A stretch of 64,000 nt of DNA from Brachypodium distachyon (taxonomy: Eukaryota > Streptophyta > Magnoliopsida > Poales > Poaceae): assembly GCF_000005505.3 (NCBI RefSeq), contig NC_016133.3, forward strand, positions 21,354,555 through 21,418,554, read 5' to 3'. Made by a program: the position numbers and the translations under genes. Below the pieces are notes generated by a model, which saw only the letters and a list, made by a program, of their open reading frames with translations, was not told where the DNA came from and searched no databases. This document shows positions 24,856 to 37,764 of the stretch, one piece after another. The number at the start of each line of letters is the position of its first letter. Position 1 is the first letter of the stretch.

Positions 24856-24974
24856 CTCCTTCCGTCTCATATTAAATGTCAAATATTACAGGTATCCATG
24901 CTAATTTTAGTATATAGATACGGTTATATTTAGACAAATTTGAGTCTAATATGGGGACCTTGGGACGCAGAGAG
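24856..24974. mobile_element. Stowaway-type MITE
   Basis: Ends CTCCTTCCGTCTCATATTA and TAATATGGGGACCTTGGGAC...GAG are inverted copies, with TA duplicates at 24854-24855 and 24975-24976. Confidence 0.7.
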
Positions 24975-25035
24975 TATAAACTAAGTAATTTTATGCTTTG
25001 GCCACCTTTAATAACCATATTTTCTCTGTCCCTTC

Positions 25036-25110
25036 TTATATTACTCCTTCCGTCATATAATTCTTGTCTCAAATTGATAAAAATGGATGTATCTTCTCTT
25101 CCTCTCGTTT
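25036..25110. mobile_element. Stowaway-type half element
   Basis: TTACTCCTTCCGTCATATAA followed by typical interior (CTTGTCTCAAATTGATAAAA). The other end is missing. Confidence 0.4.
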
Positions 25111-25124
25111 TACGGAGATGCATA

Positions 25125-25455
25125 GAATTTTTTTTCTTTTGAGGAAACACGGTACAGACGCAAGCACTCACACACACGCACGTTACACTCACCCTATGAA
25201 CGCACGCACGCACACCCTATCCCTATGAGCACCTCTGAGAGACTGAGCCACCGGCCGATCATCTTGAGATTGACAAAATCATCACAGGCGTCTCGTAGTT
25301 GACGGGTAGGTCACTCCCACTGAAAGCACAACGCCGGTTTAAGTCTGGAATAAATTCAAAAAATGCGAGCACCCATGCCAAGTCTGAGACTTGAACCTGG
25401 ATGGGCTGGTTCCACCACAAGAAACCAACCACCTGAGTTAGGCTCAGTTCGCGAC
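25125..25455 (-). mobile_element. tRNA-derived SINE
   Basis: On the minus strand the 5' part has an A-box-like CTAACTCAGGTGG, then a B box GGTTCAAGTCTC about 40 bases later. This is the spacing and order of an internal RNA polymerase III promoter. The body and 3' region (GTGCGTGCGTGCGTTCATAG..., GTGTGTGTGAGTGC) match the grass SINE style and end in an A-rich tail at about 25125-25140 (a T run on the plus strand). It is not a functional tRNA: no cloverleaf with acceptor stem is present. Confidence 0.65.
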
Positions 25456-25689
25456 ATGCATAGAATTTGTTACCCAACGGGTAAACAAACACACATGTAT
25501 CACTAACAAAAGTTATATACCTTGCATCACGAAACGGTGGGAGTATGTACTTTTCGCGTAGCTCATGGGTACAGACATGTAATACACATCCATCAATAGA
25601 TGATATATACATGTGATTTTTTTATCGAATCCATCATATTTTCATAATATATTTATTGATGTTGTAGATATTATTATTTTTATAAATTT

Positions 25690-28128
25690 GTCAAACTATA
25701 AAAGATTTGACTTAGAGCACAAATCATAAATATGCTATCTCCAACTATAGTGCACCAACAACTTATACTATAACAAGATGAGCACTTAATAAACAACAAG
25801 CTAGCACAAGATATAAGATAGCACAAAGCACATATAAGATAATATATGACTTCAAGCACGATGACTATCACAAATTAAAGCACAAGTGAATGAACTCGGT
25901 TTAGGAATACCCGAGGCACGCGGAGACGTTGATTTATCCCGATGTTCACTTCCTAGGAAGCTAATCACCATTGGAGAGGTGCGGGGCGAATACTCGAAAG
26001 GCTCACCTTATTCTCCTTGAGCCTCTTCCACGATGTTGGGGCTCATTCACTTCGGCTAGCTTCTTCCTCCACTCCGAAGATGGCAAGCTCCAATGCCACT
26101 TTACAAATCCCACAAAGGGGAACCTCGGGCCTCTTCACAATCTCCACGAAGAAGTCACCGGACAACAATCTCTAAGCCGTCTAGGAGGTGAACCTCCAAG
26201 AGAAACAAGCTCACAGACTCTCACCGAACAAATCAAGATGGAGAGCTCAAACCAATGCACCAAATGCAAAGCAAGAACACAAGAAATGCTCAAATCCCTC
26301 TCTCTCTCAAATCCCACCCAAAGCAACAAATGCTAGGGAGAAATTAGAGAGGAGGAACAAGGGGAGGAACTAAAAAAATGATTTCTCCAACTAGATCCAC
26401 AAAATGCCTTCAATTAGATGGGAGATTTGGGGCTTAGGGGAGGTGGAGAAAGCTCTCAAAGGTGGGGTATTTTCATATCCAAGAGGTGCCTCTCCCGTGG
26501 GGAAGAAGACCCCTTTATATAGGGCCCCCACAAATCTGCCCGTTGCAGCTAGTCTGGGTGAATCCGGAATCTCGTCCGGAATTCGGGGTGAGAATCCGGA
26601 TTCTGGCACTGTAGCAACTGGAGGCTATTGGACTCTCGAGGCCACGTTTTGGAACCAATCCGGACAAAATCCGGAATTCTGGACCAAAATCCGGATGCAC
26701 AGCAGCAGCAAAAACAGCAGAAACCACTCACACAAAAATGTCAATAACTTTTGCATACGAACTCCGTTTTTGATGTACTTGGTCTTGTTTCGAAGATAAC
26801 AACGAGCTCTACGAACTCACGAGGAAAACCAGAAAATATCAACCAAAACAGATGATGCAAAATATGCAAATGTTTGAGCACTCTATGCATGACAAGTTTA
26901 AGGAGCATGCCCGAAAGCCCCTCTTGATAGAATGGCTATCGAACCTATAAACCGGTCTTCCACCAAATTCCTTGAGACCGGTAAAACTAGAAAAACCTAA
27001 CTAGAATATACCTTTGCCTTGTGCAATCCACTTGAGGTTGATGTAGCCGTTCATGCTCGTCTTAAGTTGCAATCCTTCGCTTCACCACTAACACTTGGTG
27101 AAGATTCTCAATTTGCTCCCCCATGCTCCAATGTGGGATCCCTTCACTTTAAACACATCTTCACGTGTCCATTATCTCCAAATGGATGACAAGCTTCAAG
27201 CATGTATCTTCTCGGGATGCTTATCTTGAGCTTGCCCTTCTCAACCTTCATGATCATCTCAACTTGATGTTATCCCTCATGATCCATGTGAATTCTTCTC
27301 TGTTAATCCAAACCCATGAGTTGTACCTAACCCACATAGAAAGGAAACACATAGCTTATGGGTTAGTTCCCAAACACAATTGACAAATGCTTACCATACC
27401 ACTAGATCACTAGATCACTAGATCCCATGCGGTACATCATTTACGCTTGTGTGTTGACCAACTTGAATCCAAACGTTGCACTTCATCTTGGTCAACCTTC
27501 ATCTTTCCTTTACTCTGCATGTCTATTATATTTTGAAGCCAATAGTGAACTCTTCACTTAATCTTCATTGCTTCAAGACTGGATTACCAAATGCTCCCTC
27601 ATGACCATACTTGGGATTCACCATGAATATCACTTTGGTTTTCTTCATTCTTTATAACAATATCTTGAGACACATAATGGTTTCTTCACTTGCGTCTTGC
27701 TCCATGACTTGGTCAACCATGGCTCAACTCATGCAAACAATAACCTTACCATGAAGTCATATCTTGAATCCTTCTCTAGTATTCATCCTCTCAACATCTT
27801 TATCTTCTATGGCTCAACTCATGAGCCCAAATATGACCACGTTCAAGTTCCACCTTAGAATCATATCTTGTTCAATTCTCAATCTTCATATATAGCTCAA
27901 TGCAAAACACTTATCCATAGTTGATTCTCATCGGTTACAAAAACCACCAATCCAATTGTCAAATCTCAATGTATATATTTATGTCCGTGACATTTATCAT
28001 TGAATTCACCACTTGGTCTTCATGCATTGCCTATGAACAATTCCTTCAAACATATTTAAAATAAAACGTTAGTGCATAGGGATTGTCATTAATTACCAAA
28101 ACCACACATGGGGCAACATGCACTTTCA
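25690..28128 (-). mobile_element. Long LTR of a retrotransposon (solo or truncated)
   Basis: The minus strand begins TGAAAGTGCATGTTGCCCCA at 28128, followed by TGTGTGGTTTTGGTAATTAA, a terminus style common to long-LTR elements in grasses. A TATA box (CTATATAAAGGGG on the minus strand, about 26511-26523) lies in mid-LTR. No gag or pol is present. The far end near 25.69 kb is not defined and no target duplication of the right flank (GCAGC) was found, so it may be truncated rather than a clean solo LTR. Confidence 0.55.
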
Positions 28129-28538
28129 GCAGCAACCCGACGCTTCGCACAGGAGCTGTGCGGCGCTTCCCTGGGAACGCGGCGACGATGCTATAGGCGC
28201 AGCCGGCAGCGACGGTGGCAGGAACAAGACGACAATGCATTAGGCACAACGGTGGCGGAAGTTGTTGAAGTGCCGGCCGTGCTCGCCCGCAAACACCACA
28301 CGGCACGTCGTCCTCCCCCACGCCAAGCTGCGTTTCGTTGACAGACTAGTTGCGGGAGTGCAGCCTTTTGTCATCACGTAGCTCTAGCTGTTGTTCCAGT
28401 GCAAGGGAAGCCATAGCCCTAGCCATAGTTGTTGCATTACTTCTCTGTTAGCGGCTAATCAGTAAAGCAAGCATTAGCAAGTAGCAACACGCGTAGCCGA
28501 CACCTTCCTTGCAGAGCTAGCCATGCCCTTCCCACTTA

Positions 28539-28790
28539 GGCCTTGTTTGGTGTTAGTGTATTTTTACTCACTAGTGTTTTGGTATTTGAGGGGTTTGGGT
28601 GTTCACCCAAAACACTAGTATGAGAAGTGTTTTAATTTTGGTACAAAAATGGAGTTTTGTGGGGGTAAACTAAGGATAATCCCTCTAAATCTTTCCTAGC
28701 AAACAACTATTTGGGATTTCTAGTGTTTTTCAATTTGGAGTGGATAATACCCTAAAAAACACTCCAAAAACTCTAGTAACAAACAAAGCT
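28539..28790. mobile_element. Tourist-type MITE with TTA target duplication
   Basis: Left end GGCCTTGTTTGGTGTTAG and right end (complement) AGCTTTGTTTGTTACTAG match at 14 of 18 bases. TTA flanks both sides (28536-28538 and 28791-28793). This fits PIF/Harbinger-derived Tourist MITEs; it is 252 bp with no coding content. Confidence 0.75.
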
Positions 28791-28793
28791 TTA

Positions 28794-31017
28794 TGGTAAT
28801 CAAAATTCCAGAGATGCCTCTGTGGTGGATCGCAGCGCCGGTCGATAATCTCCCCACATGTCACCTCGCTCACCGAGAGCCGGGCCAGGCCATGCAAGAT
28901 CCTCCGTGCATGGAAGGCGACACAGAGAGGAGTGCGGAGGTGGAATCTGCGGATGCACATGCGGCGGAGTACGCCGGTGGTGACCGACGGCGGATGACGC
29001 GGGGCGGCATCGACGGAAAAGGAGGAAGAAGAGAAGGGGATAAGGAAATGAGCATGGGATAGGTACAGAGGTTTGTGGAGCCGAATGAAGAAGAGAACAT
29101 GATTGATACGGAACGTTCGTCAGCAGCGGTAGGTACGGAACGTTCTCCGAATAGATAAATTGTTGATGTTTTCACACCAGCCCTCAAAGCCTTTGTATGA
29201 GGATTTTTATACAAAATGTTTCAGTATGGGGGCTTTTTGCAAACTATGTCGGGCCTGAAAACAGTCCCTGCATGTGACACATGTCCAATTCAGATTTATT
29301 GGACTAAAATGCTCCCGCATCTCAAGTTTCAGGATTAGTTTTGCTCAATTCACAAGAAAGTGGACTAAAATGCTCCAATCTCTCAAGGTGTTGGACCGGT
29401 GGTGCAATTACCTCTTATGAAAAAATAAAATAAAATCACAATATCGATTAGTCAGTTAGCCGGCCGCCGGAGCAGTGCTGCTTGATGCCGGATTGCCGCC
29501 GACCAGCTCTTGATCCAGATTTGCTTCGCGTGTGTTAAACTGAGAAACTACCAGGGGGAAAACACGATGTACCGCGCGCAAAAGGCTCGCTAATATTTTG
29601 GCAGACGATTTTCGCGCCGTCTTCTCGCCCGCGCGACGGTGAAAACTGCGTTGGCACGCGGCCAAGTTCGCCAGGGCGTGCCAAATTTGGTTCCCTCCCA
29701 AACACAGGCCAAAAGTCCAGGGCACGGCCAATACTAGTTAAGTGCCCGTGCGTTGCAATGGAATAAAAAAAATGATACATGTGAGACTTAAGTACGCGTC
29801 CATTTAATGTCGAAGATATGTTTCTCAACATTGTTTTCTCGATAGATTGTCAAGTCCTGCAAAGGGCGCTATCTACGTCGGATTATGATGCGATGCCGCT
29901 GGGAGCGATGTTCAATTGTTCAGAGAAGCCAAGTATATTCTCCATATGTCCTTCGTGTATTCTTCGGTCGTGTTTTTTCCTCGGCCGGCTCATGCTTTAG
30001 CCGCTTTGGGGTCTTGTTTAGTGTTCTTAGTTCATGGTTGTTTAAGAAAATTTTGATTGCATTCAAATAACAGACCTCAGCCTCAACTGTCCAAATTCTA
30101 TTCATGCAATATACGAAGGAAAATCAGAACAAAGCCACACAAAGGTGTAGCCAATGGCCTAATGCAGTAGCAGAACTAAAAAAGGAGGGACATTGGTGAA
30201 CAATAGATGGGTTAGAGAAAAGCTAAAGATACATAAAAAAACATTCTCTCTTTGCAACGGCATAACAAATAAAATGATAAGTTCTAAAACATGTATCAAA
30301 ACATTATCTCTTTGGTCTTCTTTGACAACCACTAAATATCCCTTAAATAAATTTTTTCCTAAGATTTTGTTTCTATACTCTACTTTCTCAAAAGACAATG
30401 ATACCTTTCCTTCTTAAAATTATATAGTATCACCCGATCAAAAATAGTATTGGGACTAAATAGCTTCACTCCTTTTAGTTCTCTCCACTACCTCACTTCA
30501 CACATAAAAAAAAGTTAGAAGCAGCACATATTTAAAAAAAGAAATATGAGAAAATAAGACATGAATGAATGAGAGGGCATCCTGTTCCAAAATAAATTTT
30601 ACATACAATATTTTAAGTCTATGCATACATCCATGTCTTGCCTGAAGAGTATGTCTTCTAATTCTATTTTACCTCGACGTCAGATTATTCCAAAACACGT
30701 GAGGCAGGACAAAACGACCAGGAGAAAATGCATGCATTACAAAAAAGTGGATGGTATTACGAAGGAAAAAGAAGCCTACAGAGACATATTTTGGGCGAAT
30801 AATACATTTTCCTTATATTTTATTTCCATGGGCAAATATCTTACCAAAGCAATGTCATCATCTGTAGTTGTTGGAACTTCACCTCCACTTTTGATCAATC
30901 AGTATTAGCACGTACACTATGGGCAAATATCTTACCAAAGCAATGTTGTCATCTGTAGTATTTTGTACCTACATGCTTTCTTTTATTTGAATAGTTCTTC
31001 ATTCTTCAGCTGTAAAG
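28794..31017. other. Intergenic DNA, mostly unexplained
   Basis: A GC-rich piece at 28850-29060 and a second around 29455-29735 look like decayed gene or transposon sequence without recognisable domains. TTAAGTGCCCGTGCGTTGCA near 29738-29757 is a motif I associate with ends of repeated grass elements; I cannot place the element. A 40-bp direct repeat occurs at 30829-30868 and 30920-30959. Confidence 0.35.
30829..30959 (+). repeat. 40-bp direct repeat, period 91
   Basis: GGGCAAATATCTTACCAAAG followed by CAATG.. occurs at about 30830 and again at about 30921, with two changes. Confidence 0.8.
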
Positions 31018-32344
31018 TGGAGATATGCCCTAGAGGCAATCATGTGATAATGTTATTCCTATGTATTCATGAGTTATTGTTATTGTCCTTGAACATCATC
31101 ACTGATATGTATCAATAAATATGTGATTTGTTTGTGAGACTATATATTCTATGACGTTGTTCTAATGGTCCCTAGTCATTGAGGTTATGCGGACACACAA
31201 CCTAGACTAGTAATGTGATTCAGTATGATGACTATGTTTCACAAGTCATAGGGCAAGGTGTTGCCAACTGATAGCATTGGACTCGACAATGAGATTGCCG
31301 AGTTGGACAAGCGGTGAGACACAACGAGATGATTGCCATTTGTTAGTCTCAAGTAGGATGTTTATGCCAGTTCTAGACCTGAGGTCATCGCATGAGCTTG
31401 GGATGTGAATCGGCTTACTTAGGGGTTACCAAACGCTACTCCGTAACTGGGTAGTTATAAAGGTAGCTTTCGGGTTTGCTGAAAAGCATGCTGCAAGTCA
31501 TGGTAGTTGATCAAGATGGGATTTGCCCCTCCCTTTGGGAGAGATATCTCTGGGCCCTCTCGAGTGATCAGATTCGGAAAGCATGGCCATGCGACTTGGG
31601 TTAAGCGTTAACCCGTTCGGGAATCTGAATCACGAGATCGAGAAGAGAGTCGAGCTATACACAAAAGGATGACAAGTACTCGCCTTGAGCTCGACACACA
31701 TATCGTGAGGCAAAATGAATGTTTCATGTGGACACATTGTATGGTTCGTCAATATTCTTTGTGGTTATTTGGGAGCCAGCAAGTGCTGCTAGGCGCCGCT
31801 ACTGACTATCGACTTGGGTCGGAACCTATGTTCGGACTCGTAGTCGTGTCCGTCTGACCGTGAACCTGTAGGGTCGCACACTTAAGGGGATGGGACCGAA
31901 TTGGATTGGATCCAACTCGTATCGGGCTTAGACTCCTAATGGGCCTCAAGTGTTGAAGCCCACCAGGGAGGTCTATATAAGTGGAGGAGGCATACCCGGT
32001 TAGGGTTACCCCCAGTTCGTGGTACGAGTCAGACTCGGCCGTCACATCTCCACGCCCAAACCTTGCGATCGGATCTAGCAGTCTGCTGCACGGAGTTCCT
32101 CTCTGTACGTGTGGATACCTCGGAGGCGCTGCACCTACGGCGCTTGGACGAACTGTTCGTGGGATCGGCGAGGAGGAACAGGCCGATCGACTACTCGGCA
32201 TCGACACGCATCACCGACTCTACTTCTGCTATGGGTCTGCGCGTCTAGTGGTAATCTCGTGATCCATTATCTACAGCATTGATCCGGATGGAATCGGCAG
32301 AAAATTTTATTTTGTGCTCGCGTAGCCTACCGTGTTCCCCAAAA
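31018..32344 (+). repeat. 5' LTR of the copia element
   Basis: Begins TGGAGATATGCCCTAGAGGC, lacking the first four bases of the TGTTGGAGATATG start seen in the 3' LTR. It has a TATA box (CTATATAAG, about 31972-31980) and ends TTCCCCAAAA just before the PBS, where CCAACA would be expected. Confidence 0.85.
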
Positions 32345-32345
32345 G

Positions 32346-32357
32346 TGGTATTAGAGC
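32346..32357 (+). other. Primer-binding site (initiator tRNA-Met type)
   Basis: TGGTATTAGAGC differs by one base from the standard TGGTATCAGAGC copied from the 3' end of tRNA-iMet. Confidence 0.8.
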
Positions 32358-33142
32358 GGATGATGTCTATTTTGGATTCGGATTACGTGCATAAGTGTTA
32401 TACGATAGTGGTAGATGTGATCTATTGCTATCTTGGTGGTCGATCTAAGTGGTAGATCGGTTTTGTACTCAATCGATTGGATCGGTTGTACTCAGGGATA
32501 ATGGATATTTAATTATGATAATCGTGATGTTGATGGTCGTGACACAACCTACTCCTACCGGTCGGATTTCCGCCATCGGGGTAAACAGTGAAACGTAAAC
32601 CCGGATACGATTCATGAGATCAATGTGATTGATCAAATCGGAATAGAAATCCATGAAGGAAATTTTGGATTGGATCTGAAAATTTTCTATCTAATCGGGA
32701 TCGCCGTGCTATCTAGTCGTAGCGCCTTAGTTGTCGTTACGAGTTCACATCTGTTCGGTAGAATAGGATTCTACGCTTAACTTGTTTTTGCAGGATTGAT
32801 GTGAATAGTAGGGCTCATATGTATGTGATGCATGTGTGTAATATTTGCATGACCTGCGTGTCATGAGTTTGTCAGCCAGGCTGGAGCCAAGGTGTTGTCT
32901 TTATAATTATATAACGACCTGCGTGTCAACGTGTGATGTCTTCCTCCTTGTAATTTCATTATTAGGTGTACTACCCTAGTGTGGATTTGGAGGAGACGAG
33001 CACCCGGCGGCTTGATGAACAGGTTCATGGAGATGGAGATCACCATGAAGAAACAGAGCCATACTATTTCACATGTTTATTTAATTATCTGAGATGGTTA
33101 TTGCTTTGTTTACTCCTATGCATATTATTGTATTAGAGTAGA

Positions 33143-33186
33143 ATGATCCCTCAAAGAATGTCAAGTTTATTTACCTCCCCAATAGC
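33143..33186 (+). pseudogene. 5' stub of copia gag
   Basis: An ATG-led frame, MIPQRMSSLFTSPIA, resembles the start of copia Gag proteins and is cut off by the inverted LTR. When the frame resumes at 34535, roughly 50-60 codons of the usual Gag N-terminus are absent (estimate from family length). Confidence 0.65.
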
Positions 33187-34534
33187 TGTTGGGGAACGCG
33201 GTAGGCTACACTAGCACAAAATAAATATTCTACCGATTCCGCCCGGATCAATGCTGTAGATAATGGATCACGAGATTACCACTAGACGCGCAAACCCGTA
33301 GCAGAAGTAGAGTCGATGATGCGTGTCGATGCCGAGTAGTCGTTCGGCCTGCTCCTCCTCGCCGATCCCACAAGCAGTTCGTCCAAGCGCCGCAGGTGCA
33401 GCGCCTCCGAGGTATCCACACGTACAGGGAGGAACTCCGTGCGGCGGACTGCTAAGTCCGATCACAAGGTTTTGGGCGTGGAGGTGTGATGGCCGAGTAT
33501 AACTTGCGTCTGGACTGGTGTGTCCCTAGCCGGGTTGATCTCCTCCACTTATATAGACGTCCCTAGTGGGCTCAACACTTGACGCCCGTTAGGAGTCTAA
33601 GCCCGATACGAGTTGGATCCGATCCAACTCGGTCCCCACCCCTTAAGCGTGTGACCCTTCAGGTTCGCGGTCAGTCGGACACGACTACGAGCTCGGACTG
33701 CGGGCCCGAGTAACACCTTACTCGTCCACTGGCACCGACTCAAGTCGATAGTTGGTAGCGGCGCCTAGCAGCACGTGCCAACTCCCGACTGACCACAAGG
33801 TATATTGACGAACCATACAATGTGTCATATGCAACATTCCTTTTGCCTCACGATATGTGTGTCGAGCTCAAGGCGAGTGCTTCTCATCCTTGTGGATAGC
33901 TTGACTCTTCTCATTCCTGTGATACAGATTCCCGAACGGGTTAACACTTAACCCAAGTCACATGGCCATGCTTTCTGAATCTGATCACTCGAGAGGGCCC
34001 AGAGATTTCTCCCTGAATAGGAGGGGCAAATCCCATCTTGATCAACCATGACTCGCAGCATGCTTCTCAGCAAACCCGAAAGCTACCTTTATAACCACCC
34101 AGTTACGGAGTAGCGTTTGGCAACCCCTAAGTAGGCCATTCACATCCCAAGCTCATGCGATGACCTCAGGTCTAGGACTGGCATATACATCGTACTTGAG
34201 ACTAACAAATGACAATCATCTCGTTGTGTCTCAGTGCGGGTCTGTCCGACTCAACAATCTCATTGTCGAGTCCATGCTATCAGTCGGCAACACCTTGCCC
34301 TATGATTTGTGAAACATAGTCATCATACTGATTCATATTCCTAGTCTAGGTTATGTGTCCGCATAACCTCAATGACTAGGGACCATTAGAACAACATCAT
34401 AGAATACATAGTCTCACAAACAAATCACGTATTTATTGATACATATCAGTGATGATGTTCAAGGACAATAACAATAACTCATGAATACATAGGAAATAAC
34501 ATCATCACATGATTGCCTCTAGGGCATATCTCCA
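33187..34534 (-). repeat. Inverted copia LTR inside gag
   Basis: Read on the minus strand it starts TGGAGATATGCCCTAGAGGC and ends CGTTCCCCAACA. It is a nearly full-length 1348-bp LTR of the same family as the flanking ones. The immediate flanks (ATAGC on the left, CTTCT on the right) are not duplicates of each other. Confidence 0.9.
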
Positions 34535-37500
34535 CTTCTGGCTGCACCGGCTGATAATGCCACTGCTACTGTTAGAAACGCCTATCAACGCTCATGTGAT
34601 GAGTTGATTGAGATCAGCTGTCTCATGCTTGCATATATGGAGCCCGAACTGCAGCACCAGTTTGAGAATGTTGAGGTTTTCGATATGATCCAAAATCTCA
34701 AAGGCATGTTTCAGACTCAGGCTAGGACTGAAAGATTTAATGTCTGGAGGTCCTTCCTGGAGACTAAGCTGAAGGAAGGCGAACCCTTGAGCCCTCATGT
34801 AATCAAGTTGGTTGGTTACACGCAAAGCTTGGAGAAGCTGGGATTTCCGTTGAACCAAGAGTTGGCCACGAATACAATTCTGGCATCTCTTCCTCCGAGC
34901 TATGCGCAGTTCCTTCTGAACTACCATATGCACATCATGGAAAAGAAAGTCACTGAATTGCATGGGATGCTTAAAACGGCAGAGGAGGATATCAAGAAAA
35001 ATACCAAGCAAGTGTTGCTGGTATAGGGAAAGCCAAAGTTCAAGAAGAATTCTTGGGCTAAGAAGAAGGCAAAGAAGGGAAAGGCGAAGGATGTGATCCC
35101 GACCCCTCCTCCTGCGCGTAAGGCTGGACCGAACGCAGAGACCGTGTGCTTTTTCTGCAAAGGCTCCGGTCATTGGAAGAGAAACTGCAGCAAGTACCAG
35201 GCCCACATGGCAAAGAAGGGTGGAAGTGTGACTTCTACTTCAGGTACGGTTGTTGTTTGTGTTATAGACATTTATCTTGCTGATGCACCTATTAACAGCT
35301 CTTGGGTATTGGATACCGGATCGGTTGTTCACATTTGCAACTCGATGCATGGGCTGGTAAGGACTAGGAGCGTCGCAAGTGGAGAGGTTGACACAAGGGT
35401 TGGCAATAAAGCAAGAGTTGCAGCGTTGGCCACCGGGACTATGCAACTTCATTTACCTTCTGGATTTATTATGAAATTAAATAATTGTTATTATGTTCCT
35501 GCTTTAAGTCAAAACATTATATCTGTCTCAAACTTGTTGAGTCAAGGTTATGAATTCAATATTAAGGGCAATGGTTGTTCCTTTTATTCGAAGGATATGT
35601 TTTACGGCTTTGCAACCATTGTGAACGGGTTGTTCATCCTTAATCTTGAAGGAGAATCTGTCTATAATATTAATGTCAAGAGGTGCAAGCCTAATGATCT
35701 GAATCAAACCTATTTCTGGCATTGTCGTTTGGGTCACATAAGTGAAAAACGCATGAAGAAGCTTCATGGAGATGGACTTTTAACTTCGTTTGATTATGAA
35801 TCATTTGAGACATGCGGGTCTTGCAAGATGACCAAGTCACCTTTTGCAAAGAGTTGCGAGAGGGCGACCGACTTGTTGGAACTCATACATACTGATGTGT
35901 GTGGACCAATGGGCACGACAGTTAGAGGAGGTTATCAATACTTAATAACATCCACTGTTGATTTGAGTAGATATGGATACGTCTACTTGATGAAACATAA
36001 GTTAGAAACCTTTGAAAAGTTCAAAGAGTTCCAGAAAGAAGTAGAGAACCAATGTGGCAAGAAAATAAAGCTTCTACGATATGATCATGGAGGCGAATAC
36101 TTGAGCCGCGAGTTCGACAAACATCTGAAGAGTTGTGAAATTGTTCCACAGCTCACACCGCCGGGTACACCACAGAGAAACGGTGTATCGGAACGGTGGA
36201 ACCGAACCTTGTTGGACATGGTTCGGTCAATGATGAGTCAGTCAGATCTTCCCTTGTCATTTTGGGGTTATGCTCTAGAAACCGCAGCGTTCACACTAAA
36301 CAGAGTACCATCAAAGTCTGTAGATAAGACACCATATGAGATATGGACTGGGAAGCGTCCCAGTTTGTCTTTTCTAAAGATTTGGGGTCGTGATGCATTT
36401 GTCAAACGACTTCAGTCGGACAAGCTCACTCCCAAGTCGGACAAGTGCATATTTGTGGGATATCCAAGGGAAACCTTAGGATATTACTTCTACAACCGAG
36501 AAGAGGGCAAAGTGTTTGTCGCTCGGAACAGTGTCTTCCTTGAGAAAGAGTTTCTCAGTCGGGAGGCAAGTGGGAGGTCGGTGCAACTCGAAGAAGTTCG
36601 AGATGGGCCAGTTGGGGATAGCTCAGCAAGCAATGTCCAAGTGACTGAGCCGGTCAGCGTACCCATGGCCAATGTAACGCCGATTCCACGAAGGTTGGAA
36701 AGGCTGCGTAACAACGTAAGCAACGTGTTGTTGTTGGACAATGACGAGCCGACTACTTATGTAGAAGCGATGGTGGGTCCAGAGTCTGAGTTGTGGCTTG
36801 AGTCCATGAGATCCGAATTAAAGTCCATGGATGAAAATCAAGTTTGGAACTTGGTAGATCCGCCAGAGGGTGTAAAAACCATTGAGTGCAAATGGATATT
36901 TAAAAGGAAAACTGATATCGATGGAAATGTTCAAATCCATAAAGCTCGATTTGTCGCAAAGAGTTTTTGACAAGTTCAAGGAGTTGGCTACGACGAGACT
37001 TTCACGCCGGTAGCAATGCTTAAATCAGTTCGGATCATTCTAGCTATTGCTGCATATTTCAATTACGAGATATGGCAGATGGATGTCAAGACGGCTTTCC
37101 TTAATGGAAATTTAACCGAGGACGTGTATATGATATAGCCCGAGGGTTTTGTCGATCCAAAGAATGCCGGAAAAATATGCAAACTTCAGAGATCCATTTA
37201 TGGATTGAAGCAAGCATCTCGGAGCTGGAACATTCGTTTTGATGAGGTAGTCAAAGGGTTTGGCTTCATCAAAAATGAAGAAGAACCTTGTGTATACAAG
37301 AAGTTTAGTGAGAACTCTGTCGTATTTCTAATCTTGTATGTGGATGACATATTATTGATTGGAAATGACATTCTGATGCTGGAAGCCGCCAAGGACTCAT
37401 TGAAGAAAAGTTTTTCAATGAAGGACTTGGGAGAAGCGGCTTATATTTTGGGAATCAGGATCTATAGAGATAGATCAAGAAGGCTTATTGGTTTAAGCCA

Positions 37501-37615
37501 GAGTACATATGTGGACAAAGTGTTGAAGAGATTCAACATGGATGAGGCAAAGAAAGGGTTCTTGCCCATGTTGCATGGTATAATTCTAAGCAAGACTCAG
37601 TCCTTCGACTTCTGA
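34535..37615 (+). pseudogene. Copia gag-pol remnant: gag, zinc knuckle, protease, integrase, RT
   Basis: One frame carries everything to 37615 with three in-frame stops (35024-35026, 36968-36970 and about 37137). Gag (UBN2-type) 34535-35090; CCHC zinc knuckle (CFFCKGSGHWKRNC) 35147-35188; aspartic protease with LDTGS near 35310; GAG-pre-integrase around 35700-35830; integrase core from HTDVCGPMG near 35890 through TPQRNGVSERWNR; reverse transcriptase from about 36880, with the YVDDILL catalytic loop near 37340. After ILSKTQS at about 37600 a one-base shift destroys the frame. No functional polyprotein can be made. Confidence 0.92.
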
Positions 37616-37764
37616 TGAGCGAACTCGAATGAGTGCGATTCCGTATGCTTCGGCAGTCGAATCCATCATGTACGCCATGTTATGTACTCGACTGGATGCT
37701 TCCTATGCTCTAAGTGTTACGAGCAGGTATCAAGCTGATCCCGGTTGAAAATCACTAGACAACC

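Noticed and set aside
25370..25455. tRNA gene candidate
   Set aside because: A- and B-box-like motifs are present but no acceptor stem or cloverleaf; it is the head of a SINE.
30829..30959. CRISPR-like direct repeats
   Set aside because: Only two copies in a plant genome with no array; ordinary duplication.
34592..35206. 204-codon antisense ORF in copia gag
   Set aside because: Shadow of the gag frame on the other strand.
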